From assembly GCF_014191375.1 (NCBI RefSeq), contig NZ_JACHWN010000009.1, forward strand, positions 62,001 through 126,000: DNA of 64,000 nucleotides. The letters run 5' to 3'. This DNA comes from Mesorhizobium sp. RMAD-H1 (GTDB lineage Bacteria; Pseudomonadota; Alphaproteobacteria; Rhizobiales; Rhizobiaceae). A model generated the notes under the pieces. The model saw nothing but the letters and a program-made list of their open reading frames with translations, did not search any database and was not told the origin of the DNA. Shown here piece after piece: positions 19,461 through 28,185 of this stretch. Both the position numbers and the translations under genes were made by a program. The stretch's first letter is position 1; every line of letters starts with the position of its first letter.

Positions 19461-19627
19461 TTGGTTCCTCCTCGAGACGCCGGTCGCGCTCGATCTTCGG
19501 GCGGGCATCGCCGCCGCTTTGTTGATACAATCGCCTATTGAACATTTGTATCCTTGTCAATACCTATGTCCATTCCGGAGGCCGGAATCCGGGCGATGTC
19601 ACGAAGAATTCATTCAGGGAGCATCAA

Positions 19628-20296
19628 TTGAAAACTGGGCTTAATCCTTTCGATCTCGTCATTTTCGATTGCGATGGGGTGCTTGTGGATAGCGAACCGC
19701 TTGCGGCTCTTGCCTATCACAATGTCTATGCAAAGGAAGGAATGCCGATACCTGAAGGCACTGTGGCGCATGGTGTCGGCATGAAACAGGCCGATATCAT
19801 CCTCAAGATCGCGGAGCTCACCGGACATCACCTGCCGCAGGCGGCGGAAGCCAATATATGGCCGGAAACAAGACTGCTCTTTGCCGAATCATTGCAACCG
19901 ACGGCAGGTATCATCGATTTTCTCGAGCGGTTGGAGACCTCGCGATGCGTCGCTTCCTCCTCATCTCCGGAGCGTATCGAATTCAGCCTCGATGTCACCC
20001 GCCTTCGTGGCTATTTCGGCGATGCGATCTATTCGTCATCAATGGTCAAGCGCGGCAAGCCGGCGCCGGATCTGTTCCTCCATGCCGCGGAGGCGATGGG
20101 GGCCGATCCCCGGCGCTGCATCGTCATCGAGGATTCGCCCTATGGGATCGAAGGCGCGGTGGCGGCCGGCATGACGGCGATCGGCTATACCGGTGGCGGC
20201 CACAGCTATGACGGCCATGCGGAAAGGCTCATGGGGCAGGGAGCCAGCGCGGTCTATTCCATCTGGGAGGATATAGCGGAGCTGGTTATTGGCTGA
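19628..20296 (+). CDS. HAD-superfamily phosphatase (beta-phosphoglucomutase-like)
   Basis: A 222-residue haloacid dehalogenase-type hydrolase, probably removing phosphate from a small sugar or polyol phosphate. I prefer the TTG at 19628, preceded by AGGGAGC, because it gives a normal length and puts motif I at the N-terminus; an ATG at 19538 adds 30 residues unlike the family. Motif I is FDCDGVLVDSE (nucleophile Asp14, Asp16). Motif II is in ASSSSPERI, motif III is KRGKPAPDLF, and motif IV is IEDSPYGI. It is transcribed divergently from the Rossmann-SAF/acoABC operon, which suggests a shared sugar-phosphate pathway. Confidence 0.8.
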   Translation: MKTGLNPFDLVIFDCDGVLVDSEPLAALAYHNVYAKEGMPIPEGTVAHGVGMKQADIILKIAELTGHHLPQAAEANIWPETRLLFAESLQPTAGIIDFLERLETSRCVASSSSPERIEFSLDVTRLRGYFGDAIYSSSMVKRGKPAPDLFLHAAEAMGADPRRCIVIEDSPYGIEGAVAAGMTAIGYTGGGHSYDGHAERLMGQGASAVYSIWEDIAELVIG

Positions 20297-20426
20297 ATTG
20301 CCACAGTGCTGCGGCTTTTTCTCTTTATCGGGCCGGAGCGTTTGTCATGTCACGGCAAATTGGTAAACAGCGGCTAATAAGGACATAGAGGAGCCCTGCG
20401 GCTCCGCCCACGAGAGAAGCGGCGAT

Positions 20427-20903
20427 ATGAAAGAAGCAATTACACTGGACCAGTTGAGAGATGCCGTCGGCACGGAGATCGGCTGTTCTGAGTGGCGGGT
20501 GGTAACCCAGGCAATGATCGACAAATTCGCGGATGCGACGGACGACCATCAGTTCATCCACGTGGATCCTGAGCGGGCGGCCAAGGAAACACCGTTCGGC
20601 GGCACCATCGCCCATGGCTTCCTCACCCTGTCGCTGCTTTCGACGCTCGCCTTCGAGGCGTTGCCGATGATCCAGGGCGCGACGATGGGCATCAATTACG
20701 GGTTCGACAAGGTGCGCTTCATGGCGCCGGTCAAGAGCGGCGCGCGGGTGCGCGCCCGCTTCAAGCTGGCGGACGCTGATATCCGCCCCTCGGGCCGGGT
20801 GGTCAACCATTATGAGGTGACGCTGGAGATCGAGAATTCGATGAAACCGGCCCTTACGGCAACCTGGCTGACGATCGCCGTGGTGGAACCCACCGAGGCA
20901 TAA
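20427..20903 (+). CDS. MaoC-like (R)-specific enoyl-CoA hydratase
   Basis: Single hot-dog domain hydratase of 158 aa that would hydrate or dehydrate a 2-enoyl/3-hydroxyacyl-CoA. The hydratase motif is DATDDHQFIHVDPERA, with probable catalytic Asp40 and His45. The following PFGGTIAHGFLTLSL is the conserved MaoC central helix region. The Asn-Pro of the classical motif is replaced by Gln-Phe, as in many MaoC paralogues. It stands alone and converges with the next gene across 12 bp. Confidence 0.87.
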   Translation: MKEAITLDQLRDAVGTEIGCSEWRVVTQAMIDKFADATDDHQFIHVDPERAAKETPFGGTIAHGFLTLSLLSTLAFEALPMIQGATMGINYGFDKVRFMAPVKSGARVRARFKLADADIRPSGRVVNHYEVTLEIENSMKPALTATWLTIAVVEPTEA

Positions 20904-20915
20904 GCCCGATACGGG

Positions 20916-22094
20916 TCAAGCGTTCAGCCGCCCTTCTTCGTCGAGAGGGGCGGCCTTTCCTTTATAGGCGGCCACCAGATCGCGCAGGGCGAAGGGGCCG
21001 TGCAGAAACATGCCGATATCATAGGCATTGCGCTTCTGCGCTCCCTTGAGGAACAGGAGATGCATCTTGAAGAAATTGCCCTTGGCGCGTTGATAGCGGC
21101 TTTCGCTGTGCACGTTCTTGAACCGGATCCGCGAAATGACGGGCGGATTGGCCGGCTTGATGGCCAGCGCCTGGGCGGGATCGGAACCATAGAAATGGAT
21201 GATGTCGGTCAGCGCCTGGAATTCAGCCCAGAGAACCGGCGTGTCCTGCAGGACCAACCGGATGTCCTCGCGCAAGCTTCTGGCCTTGGGGTGGAAAGCA
21301 ATCATCAGAAGGCATGAGCCAATGGCGAGCAGCGAGACCGGCTGCTTTTCCAGAAGCTCGGGGTTCGTGCGCCTGACCTCGGCAATGGCTTCGATGGCGG
21401 GTACCGTGCCGAGGCTGTGGCCGACGATGACGACCTCGTCAGCGTCGGTCTCGCGCAGCCTTTGTGCAAGAAACGCAGCGAATTCGTGGCGCCGCGCGTT
21501 GAGCTTGGCATTGCCGCCGTGGACACGATCATAGGCGGCAGACCAGTCATCGAGCAGATAGGACAGGAAGAATTTCTTTCCCGGCCAGCGCAGGAACGCG
21601 GCACCCGCAGCGAAGGCCAGCGGCAGCGACCAGAAGAGGTGCAGGGGCCCGAAACCCAGAATGACCGGAATGGCGGCAACCAGGGCGGCAAGGCCGACAA
21701 GCGCCAAGGTCAGCCCGAAAGGCCAGAGAAAGAAGATGACGAAGCGCCAGCTTGTCACGGCATAGCGCCAGAGCGTGCCCGTCAGCAGGATATCGAGAAA
21801 AGCGCGAAGTCCCGTCAGTAGCCGCGTCAATGTGGAACGCCTGGCATAGTCATCGAAGATGTCGGCGGTGCCGAACTGGCAGAACTCGACCTCCGTTTGC
21901 CAATCGGCCCCCTGCGTCGCAAGCCGCATCGAACCGCATCCTGCGTCCACGGTTTCCATGGGCGTTGCCTGGGTACGGGCATGCCAGAGCCGGTCGAAAT
22001 CGGCGAGAGCCTGCATGTGGCGGCCGCGCACGGCGCCCGGATGCAAACCTTCATAGCCGGTGAAATTGAGAACGAGACGCTTTTTGACGATCAT
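20916..22094 (-). CDS. Membrane-anchored alpha/beta hydrolase-like protein
   Basis: A 392-residue protein of unknown role. Two long hydrophobic segments around residues 115-170 anchor it in the membrane. Behind them is an alpha/beta hydrolase core with the nucleophile elbow GHSLGT near residue 225, preceded by DEVVIVGHS. The N-terminus (KKRLVLNFTGYEG) reads like the first hydrolase strand, so the membrane segment looks inserted into the fold. It may be a lipase or esterase acting at the membrane. I see no operon partner; a hairpin separates it from soxG upstream. Confidence 0.6.
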   Translation of the reverse strand: MIVKKRLVLNFTGYEGLHPGAVRGRHMQALADFDRLWHARTQATPMETVDAGCGSMRLATQGADWQTEVEFCQFGTADIFDDYARRSTLTRLLTGLRAFLDILLTGTLWRYAVTSWRFVIFFLWPFGLTLALVGLAALVAAIPVILGFGPLHLFWSLPLAFAAGAAFLRWPGKKFFLSYLLDDWSAAYDRVHGGNAKLNARRHEFAAFLAQRLRETDADEVVIVGHSLGTVPAIEAIAEVRRTNPELLEKQPVSLLAIGSCLLMIAFHPKARSLREDIRLVLQDTPVLWAEFQALTDIIHFYGSDPAQALAIKPANPPVISRIRFKNVHSESRYQRAKGNFFKMHLLFLKGAQKRNAYDIGMFLHGPFALRDLVAAYKGKAAPLDEEGRLNA

Positions 22095-22114
22095 GAAGCC
22101 ATATTCTGTAAATG

Positions 22115-22148
22115 CAAATTCGCGCGGAATCCGGGGATTCCGCGCGAA
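22115..22148 (-). terminator. Hairpin terminator at the end of the soxBDAG operon
   Basis: A perfect 14-bp inverted repeat (22119-22132 with 22135-22148) lies downstream of soxG. On the minus strand it is followed by TTTGCATTTAC, a modest T-rich tail. Confidence 0.65.
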
Positions 22149-22185
22149 ATATCCGCCAGGACCGGCGGGAAGTAAGGCGTCTCTT

Positions 22186-22226
22186 AGAGCGTTTTATGGC
22201 TAAATGGAAACAATTCTGTTCAACCG
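22186..22226. repeat. Possible remnant of a rhizobial intergenic repeat
   Basis: The stretch beginning TTAGAGCGTTTTATGG and ending CAATTCTGTTC resembles a short sequence that recurs between genes in many Rhizobiales genomes. This is recognised from memory; there is only one copy in the window. Confidence 0.3.
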
Positions 22227-22790
22227 TCAGAGAATAGCGTCCCGTGCTGCCTCCGTGAGAAAGCTGAAGGCGTAATCGGAAAAGGAGCGCCAGCATTCGA
22301 CGCGGAACGCGTCCTCGCCAGTGCGCCACAGGACGATCTCGATCTTGCCGAGCAGCGTGCGGGAGACGGCACCGACGGGGAAAGCGGTCAGGGCAAGATC
22401 CTGCGGGCAGCCGGCATTGATCGTTGCCTCAGCGGTGGGGCCGGAAACGAGGATGGCCGTGTTGCGCTGGGAGACGTCGACTGCCGAATGCAGCACCGTC
22501 ACCTTCGCCAGATCGGCGGCGGGATCCTTGCCGCCTGTGTCGATCAACAGCCACTCGTCGGGCCCGAGCCACAGGGCGCTGCGCGTGCCCTTGGTGGCGG
22601 AGGATTTGGGCTTTTCCGGAAGCTCTACGCCCAATGCCCTGGAGAGAGAGCCCAGCGCATCGGGCCGGGCGCGCAGCGACGTGCGGAAGGCCGGTTCGGC
22701 AGGCAGGATGGACACGAGGCCCGTACCCCCATGACGGCCATGGAGGGGGAGATTGCGGGCAACGGACGGGGATATTGCAGGCTTAGCCAT
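22227..22790 (-). CDS. soxG: Sarcosine oxidase gamma subunit
   Basis: Smallest but one subunit (187 aa) of the heterotetrameric sarcosine oxidase. It shares the aminomethyltransferase-like fold, with DEWLLID, HSAVDVSQRN, DLALTAFPVGA and WRSFSDYAFSFL all typical of SoxG. I choose the ATG at 22788-22790, preceded by AAGGGAGAG, over one 21 bp upstream. It overlaps the soxA end by 8 bp and is last in the operon. Confidence 0.9.
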   Translation of the reverse strand: MAKPAISPSVARNLPLHGRHGGTGLVSILPAEPAFRTSLRARPDALGSLSRALGVELPEKPKSSATKGTRSALWLGPDEWLLIDTGGKDPAADLAKVTVLHSAVDVSQRNTAILVSGPTAEATINAGCPQDLALTAFPVGAVSRTLLGKIEIVLWRTGEDAFRVECWRSFSDYAFSFLTEAARDAIL

Positions 22791-25700
22791 TGAGGCGCTC
22801 TCCCTTTTCATCGATGAACACGGTGCCCGTCACCTCGACTTCGATCACGCCGTCGGGCATCGGCACGTAGAGCGTTTCGCCCATGCGCTTCGAACCATTG
22901 GCGACGAGCGCCAGCGCGATGGAACGGCCGCAATTTTCCGACCAGTAGGAGGAGGTGACATGACCGATCATGGTCATGGGTATCGCCTGTTTGGGATCGG
23001 CGACGATCTGCGCCCCCTCTTCCAGCACGGTCTTGGGATTCTTCGTCCTCAGTCCGACAAGCTGCTTACGGCCGTCGGCCACCAGATCGGGCCGTTTCAG
23101 CCCGCGAATGCCGACGAAATCCGGCTTGTTCTTGCCGATGGCCCATGCAAGGCCCGCATCATAGGGCGTGACCGTGCCGTCGGTATCCTGACCGACGATG
23201 ATATAGCCCTTTTCGGCGCGCAGAACGTGCATGGTCTCGGTGCCGTAGGGGGTGAGGCCATGCGGCCTGCCGCTCTCCCATATCGCCTCCCAGACGGCCT
23301 GGCCGTAATCGGCGGGCACGTTGATCTCGTAGCCCATTTCGCCGGTGAACGACATGCGGAACAGCCGGGTCGGCACGCCGCAGATCCTGCCCTCGCGCAC
23401 GCTCATATGCGGGAAGGCCTCGGTCGAAAGGTCGATGCCCTCAACAAGCGGTGCGATGATATCCCGCGCCTTCGGTCCCTGCACGGCGATAACGGCCCAT
23501 TGCTCGGTGGTCGAGGTGAGCCAGACGTCGAGATGCGGGAACTCGGTCTGGAGATAGTCCTCCATGTGATGCATGACGCGCGGCGCGCCGCCGGTCGTCG
23601 TCGTCACATGGAAGCGGTCCTCCGCCAGCCTGCCGACCACGCCGTCATCATAGATGAAGCCGTCCTCGCGCAGCATCACGCCATAGCGCAGGCGGCCGAC
23701 GCCGAGCTTTGCCCAGGGATTGGTGTAGAGGAGCTCGAGGAATTTCGCCGCGTCAGGGCCGACCACCTCGATCTTGCCGAGCGTCGAGGCATCGAAAATG
23801 CCGGCGGCATTGCGCACCGCCACGCATTCGCGGTCGACCGCGGCGTGCATGTCCTCGCCGGGGCGCGGATAGTACCATGGCCGCTTCCACTGGCCGACAT
23901 CCTCGAAAACGGCACCATGCGCCTCATGCCAGGCATGGATCGGCGTGCGGCGCGTCGGGTCGAAGAGCTCGTGCCGCGCGTGATTGACGATGGCGCCGAA
24001 GGTGACCGGCGTATAGGGCGGGCGGAACGTCGTCAGCCCCACTTCTGGAATGTCACGCTGCAGCGCCTCGGCGGCGATCGCAAGGCCGTGCAGGTTGGAG
24101 GTCTTGCCCTGATCGGTCGCCATCCCCGTGGTGGTGAAGCGCTTGACGTGCTCGATCGAGTGCATGCCCTCGCGTACCGCCTGGCGGATATCCTTGGCGG
24201 TGACGTCATTCTGGAAGTCGATGAACGCCTTGACGGTTGTATCGGGGCCGGCACCCGGGGCCGAGCCGATCATGCCGCCGGTCCAGGAAGCGCCGCCGGT
24301 GGCGGAGAGCTTCTTGCCCTTGGCTTTCGATGTGGCGCCGGCTTCGCGCGCCATGCGCTCTCCCGCCGCAAGCGCTTCGTCAATCGCCTCCTGCAGTCCG
24401 TCCGTGCCGTTGCAGGCGCCGACGGAAACGCAGTCCTGGACATAGGTGCCGGGCAGGAAACGGCCGCTTTCCTTATCCCAGCGCACCTTGCCGCGTGATT
24501 GCGAGAAGAGATGCACGGAGGGCGTCCAGCCCGCCGAATTGATCAACGCATCGACGGGGATGGAGCGGGTGCTGCCGCCATTCTTCGATGTGACCGACAT
24601 CGAGGAGACGCGGCGCGTGCCGCCGACTTTCTGTACGGCGTGGCCGGCAAGCACCTCGATGCCGAGCCCGCGCGCTTCCTCGACAAGGTTGGAAGCAGGC
24701 GCGTCGCGCAGGTCGACGATTGCAGGAATGTCGATGCCGGCGCGCTTCAGATCGATAGCCGCAGCGTAAGCCGAATCATTGGCCGTATAGACGCCGACCT
24801 TGCGGCCGACGGCGACGCCATAATGGTTCAAATAGGTGCGCGCTGCGGCGGCGAGCATGATGCCCGGACGGTCGTTGTCGGCAAAGACCATATGCCGTTC
24901 GATGGCGCCGGTGGCGAGGATGACCCGCCTGGCGCGTACCTGCCAGAGCCTTTCGCGCGGGAGGTTGGGGGAGGGGCGCGCCATATGCTCGGTGACGCGT
25001 TCGACCAGCCCGACGAAATTCTGCGCGTAATAGCCGAAGGCGGTGGTGCGGGTGAGCACGCGGACATTGTCCATTTTGGCAAGCCGCGCCGCGGTTTCCT
25101 GTGCCCATTCGTAGCCGGGCTGACCGTCGATGAGGGCGCCATTGTCATAGCGCAGCGCACCGCCCACCTGTGCCTGCTCGTCGCAGATGACGACCCGCGC
25201 GCCCGTCTCCGCCGCGGCGAGTGCTGCCGCAAGGCCGGCCGCCCCCGCGCCGACGACCAGCACGTCGCAATGGGCGAACTGGCTGGCATAGTGATCGGGA
25301 TCGGGCTCGTCCGGCGCTTCGCCAAGGCCGGCGGCGGCACGGATATTGGGCTCGTATAGGCTCTTCCACGCCGCCTTGGGCCACATGAAGGTCTTGTAGT
25401 AGAAGCCGGCGGTAAAGAACGGCGACAAGAGATTGTTGACGGAGCCGATATCGAAACCGAGCGAGGGCCAGCGGTTCTGCGAGACGGCTTTCAACCCGTC
25501 ATAAACCTCCTGCACGGTGGCGCGGACATTGGGCTGCCGGCGCGTGCGGTCGCGCTCGATGCCGACCAGCGCATTCGGCTCTTCGGCGCCGGCGGAAAGA
25601 ATGCCGCGCGGCCGGTGATATTTGAACGAGCGGCCGACGAGATGCACGCCATTGGCAAGCAGTGCGGAGGCAAGCGTGTCGCCTTCGAGCCCGGTGAAAT

Positions 25701-25794
25701 GCTGGCCGTCGAACGTGAAGCGGACGGCCCTGGCCGGGGTGAGGCGGCCTGTGCCCGCGATGCGGTTGCTACCTGATTTGGAATTGAGCGACAT
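22783..25794 (-). CDS. soxA: Sarcosine oxidase alpha subunit
   Basis: Alpha subunit (1003 aa) of tetrameric sarcosine oxidase, which demethylates sarcosine to glycine and transfers the one-carbon unit to tetrahydrofolate. The N-terminus has a ferredoxin-like segment (FTFDGQHFTGLEGDTLASAL). A dinucleotide-binding domain starts at DVLVVGAGAAGLAAAL near residue 172. The C-terminal 400 residues are a glycine-cleavage T-protein-like domain (FDASTLGKIEVVGPDAAKFLE, then RMSFTGEMGYEINVP) that holds the folate. Length is as expected. Organised soxB-soxD-soxA-soxG. Confidence 0.95.
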   Translation of the reverse strand: MSLNSKSGSNRIAGTGRLTPARAVRFTFDGQHFTGLEGDTLASALLANGVHLVGRSFKYHRPRGILSAGAEEPNALVGIERDRTRRQPNVRATVQEVYDGLKAVSQNRWPSLGFDIGSVNNLLSPFFTAGFYYKTFMWPKAAWKSLYEPNIRAAAGLGEAPDEPDPDHYASQFAHCDVLVVGAGAAGLAAALAAAETGARVVICDEQAQVGGALRYDNGALIDGQPGYEWAQETAARLAKMDNVRVLTRTTAFGYYAQNFVGLVERVTEHMARPSPNLPRERLWQVRARRVILATGAIERHMVFADNDRPGIMLAAAARTYLNHYGVAVGRKVGVYTANDSAYAAAIDLKRAGIDIPAIVDLRDAPASNLVEEARGLGIEVLAGHAVQKVGGTRRVSSMSVTSKNGGSTRSIPVDALINSAGWTPSVHLFSQSRGKVRWDKESGRFLPGTYVQDCVSVGACNGTDGLQEAIDEALAAGERMAREAGATSKAKGKKLSATGGASWTGGMIGSAPGAGPDTTVKAFIDFQNDVTAKDIRQAVREGMHSIEHVKRFTTTGMATDQGKTSNLHGLAIAAEALQRDIPEVGLTTFRPPYTPVTFGAIVNHARHELFDPTRRTPIHAWHEAHGAVFEDVGQWKRPWYYPRPGEDMHAAVDRECVAVRNAAGIFDASTLGKIEVVGPDAAKFLELLYTNPWAKLGVGRLRYGVMLREDGFIYDDGVVGRLAEDRFHVTTTTGGAPRVMHHMEDYLQTEFPHLDVWLTSTTEQWAVIAVQGPKARDIIAPLVEGIDLSTEAFPHMSVREGRICGVPTRLFRMSFTGEMGYEINVPADYGQAVWEAIWESGRPHGLTPYGTETMHVLRAEKGYIIVGQDTDGTVTPYDAGLAWAIGKNKPDFVGIRGLKRPDLVADGRKQLVGLRTKNPKTVLEEGAQIVADPKQAIPMTMIGHVTSSYWSENCGRSIALALVANGSKRMGETLYVPMPDGVIEVEVTGTVFIDEKGERLNG

Positions 25795-25800
25795 GGAGGA

Positions 25801-26202
25801 TCAGGCCTTTGAATTGCGGGCTGATGCGGGTTTGGCCGCGCGCGAGGAAGGCTGCGCTGCCACACCGGCAGGCGTCAGCGGTTTTCCGGAGTGGGCGACA
25901 TTCGGGGCATTGGCGACGACGGCGTCGATATCCGGCATCGGTTCGCCCGCCTTGTAGGTCAGGTAGATGCGGTCGCTCACCGTGTCGCGTATGGCGTTGA
26001 AGAACCGGCCGCAGCCGTGGATGTGCCGCCAGCGCTCGGCAACGATGCCCTTGGGGTTCTGGCGCAGATAGAGATAGGCTTCGAATTCCAGCTCGCCCTG
26101 GTTGGCGATATCGGGCGAACGCACGAGATGCGCCTCGCCCGCATGACGGAACTCGATTTCCGGGCGCTCTTCCTGGCAGTAGGGGCAGTAGATCAAAAGC
26201 AT
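25801..26202 (-). CDS. soxD: Sarcosine oxidase delta subunit
   Basis: Zinc-binding small subunit. The metal ligands are visible as CPYC near residue 6, a histidine in EFRHAGEAH and a cysteine in HGCGRFFN. At 133 aa it is longer than usual because of an Ala/Pro/Ser-rich tail after residue 95 (TPAGVAAQPSSRAAKPASA). It lies 6 bp before soxA and 13 bp after soxB. Confidence 0.92.
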   Translation of the reverse strand: MLLIYCPYCQEERPEIEFRHAGEAHLVRSPDIANQGELEFEAYLYLRQNPKGIVAERWRHIHGCGRFFNAIRDTVSDRIYLTYKAGEPMPDIDAVVANAPNVAHSGKPLTPAGVAAQPSSRAAKPASARNSKA

Positions 26203-26215
26203 TTTCCTGCTCCTC

Positions 26216-27469
26216 TCAGTGCGCGACGGCGGCGGCTGCCGCTTCGTCGATCAGGCGGCCGGTGCGGAAGCGGTCCAGCGTGAACGGCGCGTTGATGGGA
26301 TGGGGTTCGTCGCGGGCGATGGTGTAGGCAAAGACGTTGCCGGAACCCGGCGTCGCCTTGAAGCCCCCCGTTCCCCAGCCGCAATTGACATAGAGGCCGG
26401 GGACCGGCGTCTTGGCGAGGATCGGCGAGCGGTCAGGCGTCACGTCGACGATGCCGCCCCAGGAGCGCATCATCTTCATGCGCGTGAAGATGGGGAACAT
26501 CTCGCAGATCGCATCGAGCGTGTGGTTGATGATGTGGAGCCCACCGGTCTGCGAATAGGAGGTGTATTGGTCGGTGCCGGCGCCGATGACCAGCTCGCCC
26601 TTGTCCGATTGGGAGATATAGGCGTGGACGGTGTTCGACATGACCACGCAAGGGAAGGCGGGCTTCACCGGCTCGGAAACCAGCGCCTGCAAAGGATAGC
26701 TTTCGAGCGGCATGCGAATGCCGGCCATGTGCATGAGCACCGAAGTATGGCCCGCCGCAACAACGCCGATCTTTCTCGCGCCGATGAAGCCGCGTGTGGT
26801 CTCGACGCCCGTCACCGCGCCGGTTGGCGAACGGCGGATGCCGGTGACTTCGCAATTCTGAATGATGTGGACGCCACGGTCCGACGCGGCGCGGGCATAG
26901 CCCCAGGCGACCGCATCGTGACGGGCCGTACCGCCGCGCCGCTGGAGCGAGGCGCCGACGACGGGATAGCGCGCCGCTTGCGAGATGTTGAGCGGCGGAC
27001 AGTATTCCTTCGCCTGTTCGGGCGTCAGCCATTCATTGTCGATGCCGTTGAGCCTATTGGCGTGGACATGGCGCTTCAGCACCTGCACGTCATGGACATT
27101 GTGGGCGAGCATCATCACGCCGCGCGCCGAATACATGACGTTATAGTTCAGGTCCTGGCTCAGCCCTTCCCACAGCTTCACGGCGTGCTCATAGATGCCG
27201 GCCGATTCGTCATAGAGATAATTGGAGCGGATGATCGTGGTGTTGCGACCAGTGTTGCCGCCGCCGAGCCAGCCTTTTTCAAGGACTGCGACATTGGTGA
27301 TGCCGTGCTCCTTGGCCAGATAATAGGCGGTCGCCAGGCCGTGGCCGCCGGCACCGATGATGATGACGTCATATTCCGACTTTGGCTCCGGCGAGGACCA
27401 TTGCTGTTCCCAGCCCTTTCCCCCGCGCATCGCCTCACGGGCGATGGCGAAAACCGAGTATCTGCGCAT
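26216..27469 (-). CDS. soxB: Sarcosine oxidase beta subunit
   Basis: Flavoprotein subunit of 417 aa and first gene of the operon. The ATG at 27467-27469 follows AAGGGAAAAAC and gives [13 protein letters not shown], the usual SoxB start. The FAD fold is [17 protein letters not shown] near residue 36. The histidine in [10 protein letters not shown] corresponds to the covalent FMN attachment site of the family. The C-terminal [14 protein letters not shown] closes the flavin fold. Sarcosine usually arises from creatine, choline/betaine or methylamine breakdown; no such genes are adjacent. Confidence 0.94.
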   Translation of the reverse strand: MRRYSVFAIAREAMRGGKGWEQQWSSPEPKSEYDVIIIGAGGHGLATAYYLAKEHGITNVAVLEKGWLGGGNTGRNTTIIRSNYLYDESAGIYEHAVKLWEGLSQDLNYNVMYSARGVMMLAHNVHDVQVLKRHVHANRLNGIDNEWLTPEQAKEYCPPLNISQAARYPVVGASLQRRGGTARHDAVAWGYARAASDRGVHIIQNCEVTGIRRSPTGAVTGVETTRGFIGARKIGVVAAGHTSVLMHMAGIRMPLESYPLQALVSEPVKPAFPCVVMSNTVHAYISQSDKGELVIGAGTDQYTSYSQTGGLHIINHTLDAICEMFPIFTRMKMMRSWGGIVDVTPDRSPILAKTPVPGLYVNCGWGTGGFKATPGSGNVFAYTIARDEPHPINAPFTLDRFRTGRLIDEAAAAAVAH

Positions 27470-27828
27470 GTTTTTCCCTTCTGGGTGACTGGCGGCGATC
27501 TGCCAGCGCAATAGCCTGTTTTCCTACCACTAGACCATCGCGGCTCGAAGATTTTGCCATTTTGCGACCAACCATGGCGTTTCGCCTCCATGTGGCCGGT
27601 ATTGTTGGTACCGTGGAGCCGTCATGGGCCATGATTTGCACTGCCGTCCGGTTGCGGACGGGAAAGCCGACATATTTGATGCGCTGCAGTGTGGACATCG
27701 GCCCGCGTTTCTGCTATCAGCCAACTCCAATTTGCTTCGGATATCCGTTGCGAAGCCTTGGTGTTTGGGTGCTTTCGACCGATCATCCGAATTGGCTAAC
27801 CGAAATTCTAACTGAAACGGGATTACAC
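27470..27828. other. Divergent region between soxB and rpsU
   Basis: About 360 bp without a gene I can support. It must hold the soxB promoter on one side and the rpsU promoter and leader on the other. A tRNA D-arm-like string at 27523-27537 lacks the rest of a cloverleaf. Confidence 0.5.
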
Positions 27829-28059
27829 GTGCAGGTACTCGTCCGCGATAACAATGTCGATCAGGCTCTCCGCGCTCTCAAGAAGAAGATGCAGCGCGAA
27901 GGCATCTTCCGCGAAATGAAGATGCGCGGTCATTATGAAAAGCCGTCGGAAAAGCGCGCCCGCGAGAAGGCCGAGGCCGTTCGTCGCGCCCGCAAGCTGG
28001 CACGTAAGCGCGCCCAGCGTGAAGGTCTGGTCAGCGGCGGTCGCGTAGCTGCCCGTTGA
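27829..28059 (+). CDS. rpsU: 30S ribosomal protein S21
   Basis: Small basic ribosomal protein of 76 aa. The GTG at 27829 starts [20 protein letters not shown], the S21 N-terminus. The rest is Arg/Lys-rich ([19 protein letters not shown]), ending SGGRVAAR. The upstream ribosome site is weak, as often for this gene. The same frame stays open far upstream but is not coding there. It ends in a terminator and is probably monocistronic. Confidence 0.95.
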   Translation: MQVLVRDNNVDQALRALKKKMQREGIFREMKMRGHYEKPSEKRAREKAEAVRRARKLARKRAQREGLVSGGRVAAR

Positions 28060-28117
28060 TCGGCATTCCCAGCGCTTCGGCCTATGCCTCGCGCGAGGGA
28101 TCTGAGGAATGAACCGA

Positions 28118-28152
28118 AGGTGGGGTGATGATCGTCACCGCCACCTTTTTTG
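28118..28152 (+). terminator. rpsU terminator
   Basis: An 11-bp stem (28118-28128 with 28135-28146, one bulged G) carries a 6-base loop and runs into TTTTTT. It starts 58 bp after the rpsU stop. Confidence 0.85.
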
Positions 28153-28185
28153 CTGTGTCACGCGCGGGGGAAGTCAAAAGGAATA

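Noticed and set aside
22753-24498. 581-codon open frame on the plus strand inside soxA
   Set aside because: Shadow of soxA in a GC-rich genome; composition is mirror-like and no family is recognisable.
27523-27537. tRNA D-arm-like string on the minus strand (TGGTCTAGTGGTAGG)
   Set aside because: No matching anticodon stem, T-arm or acceptor stem can be folded around it.
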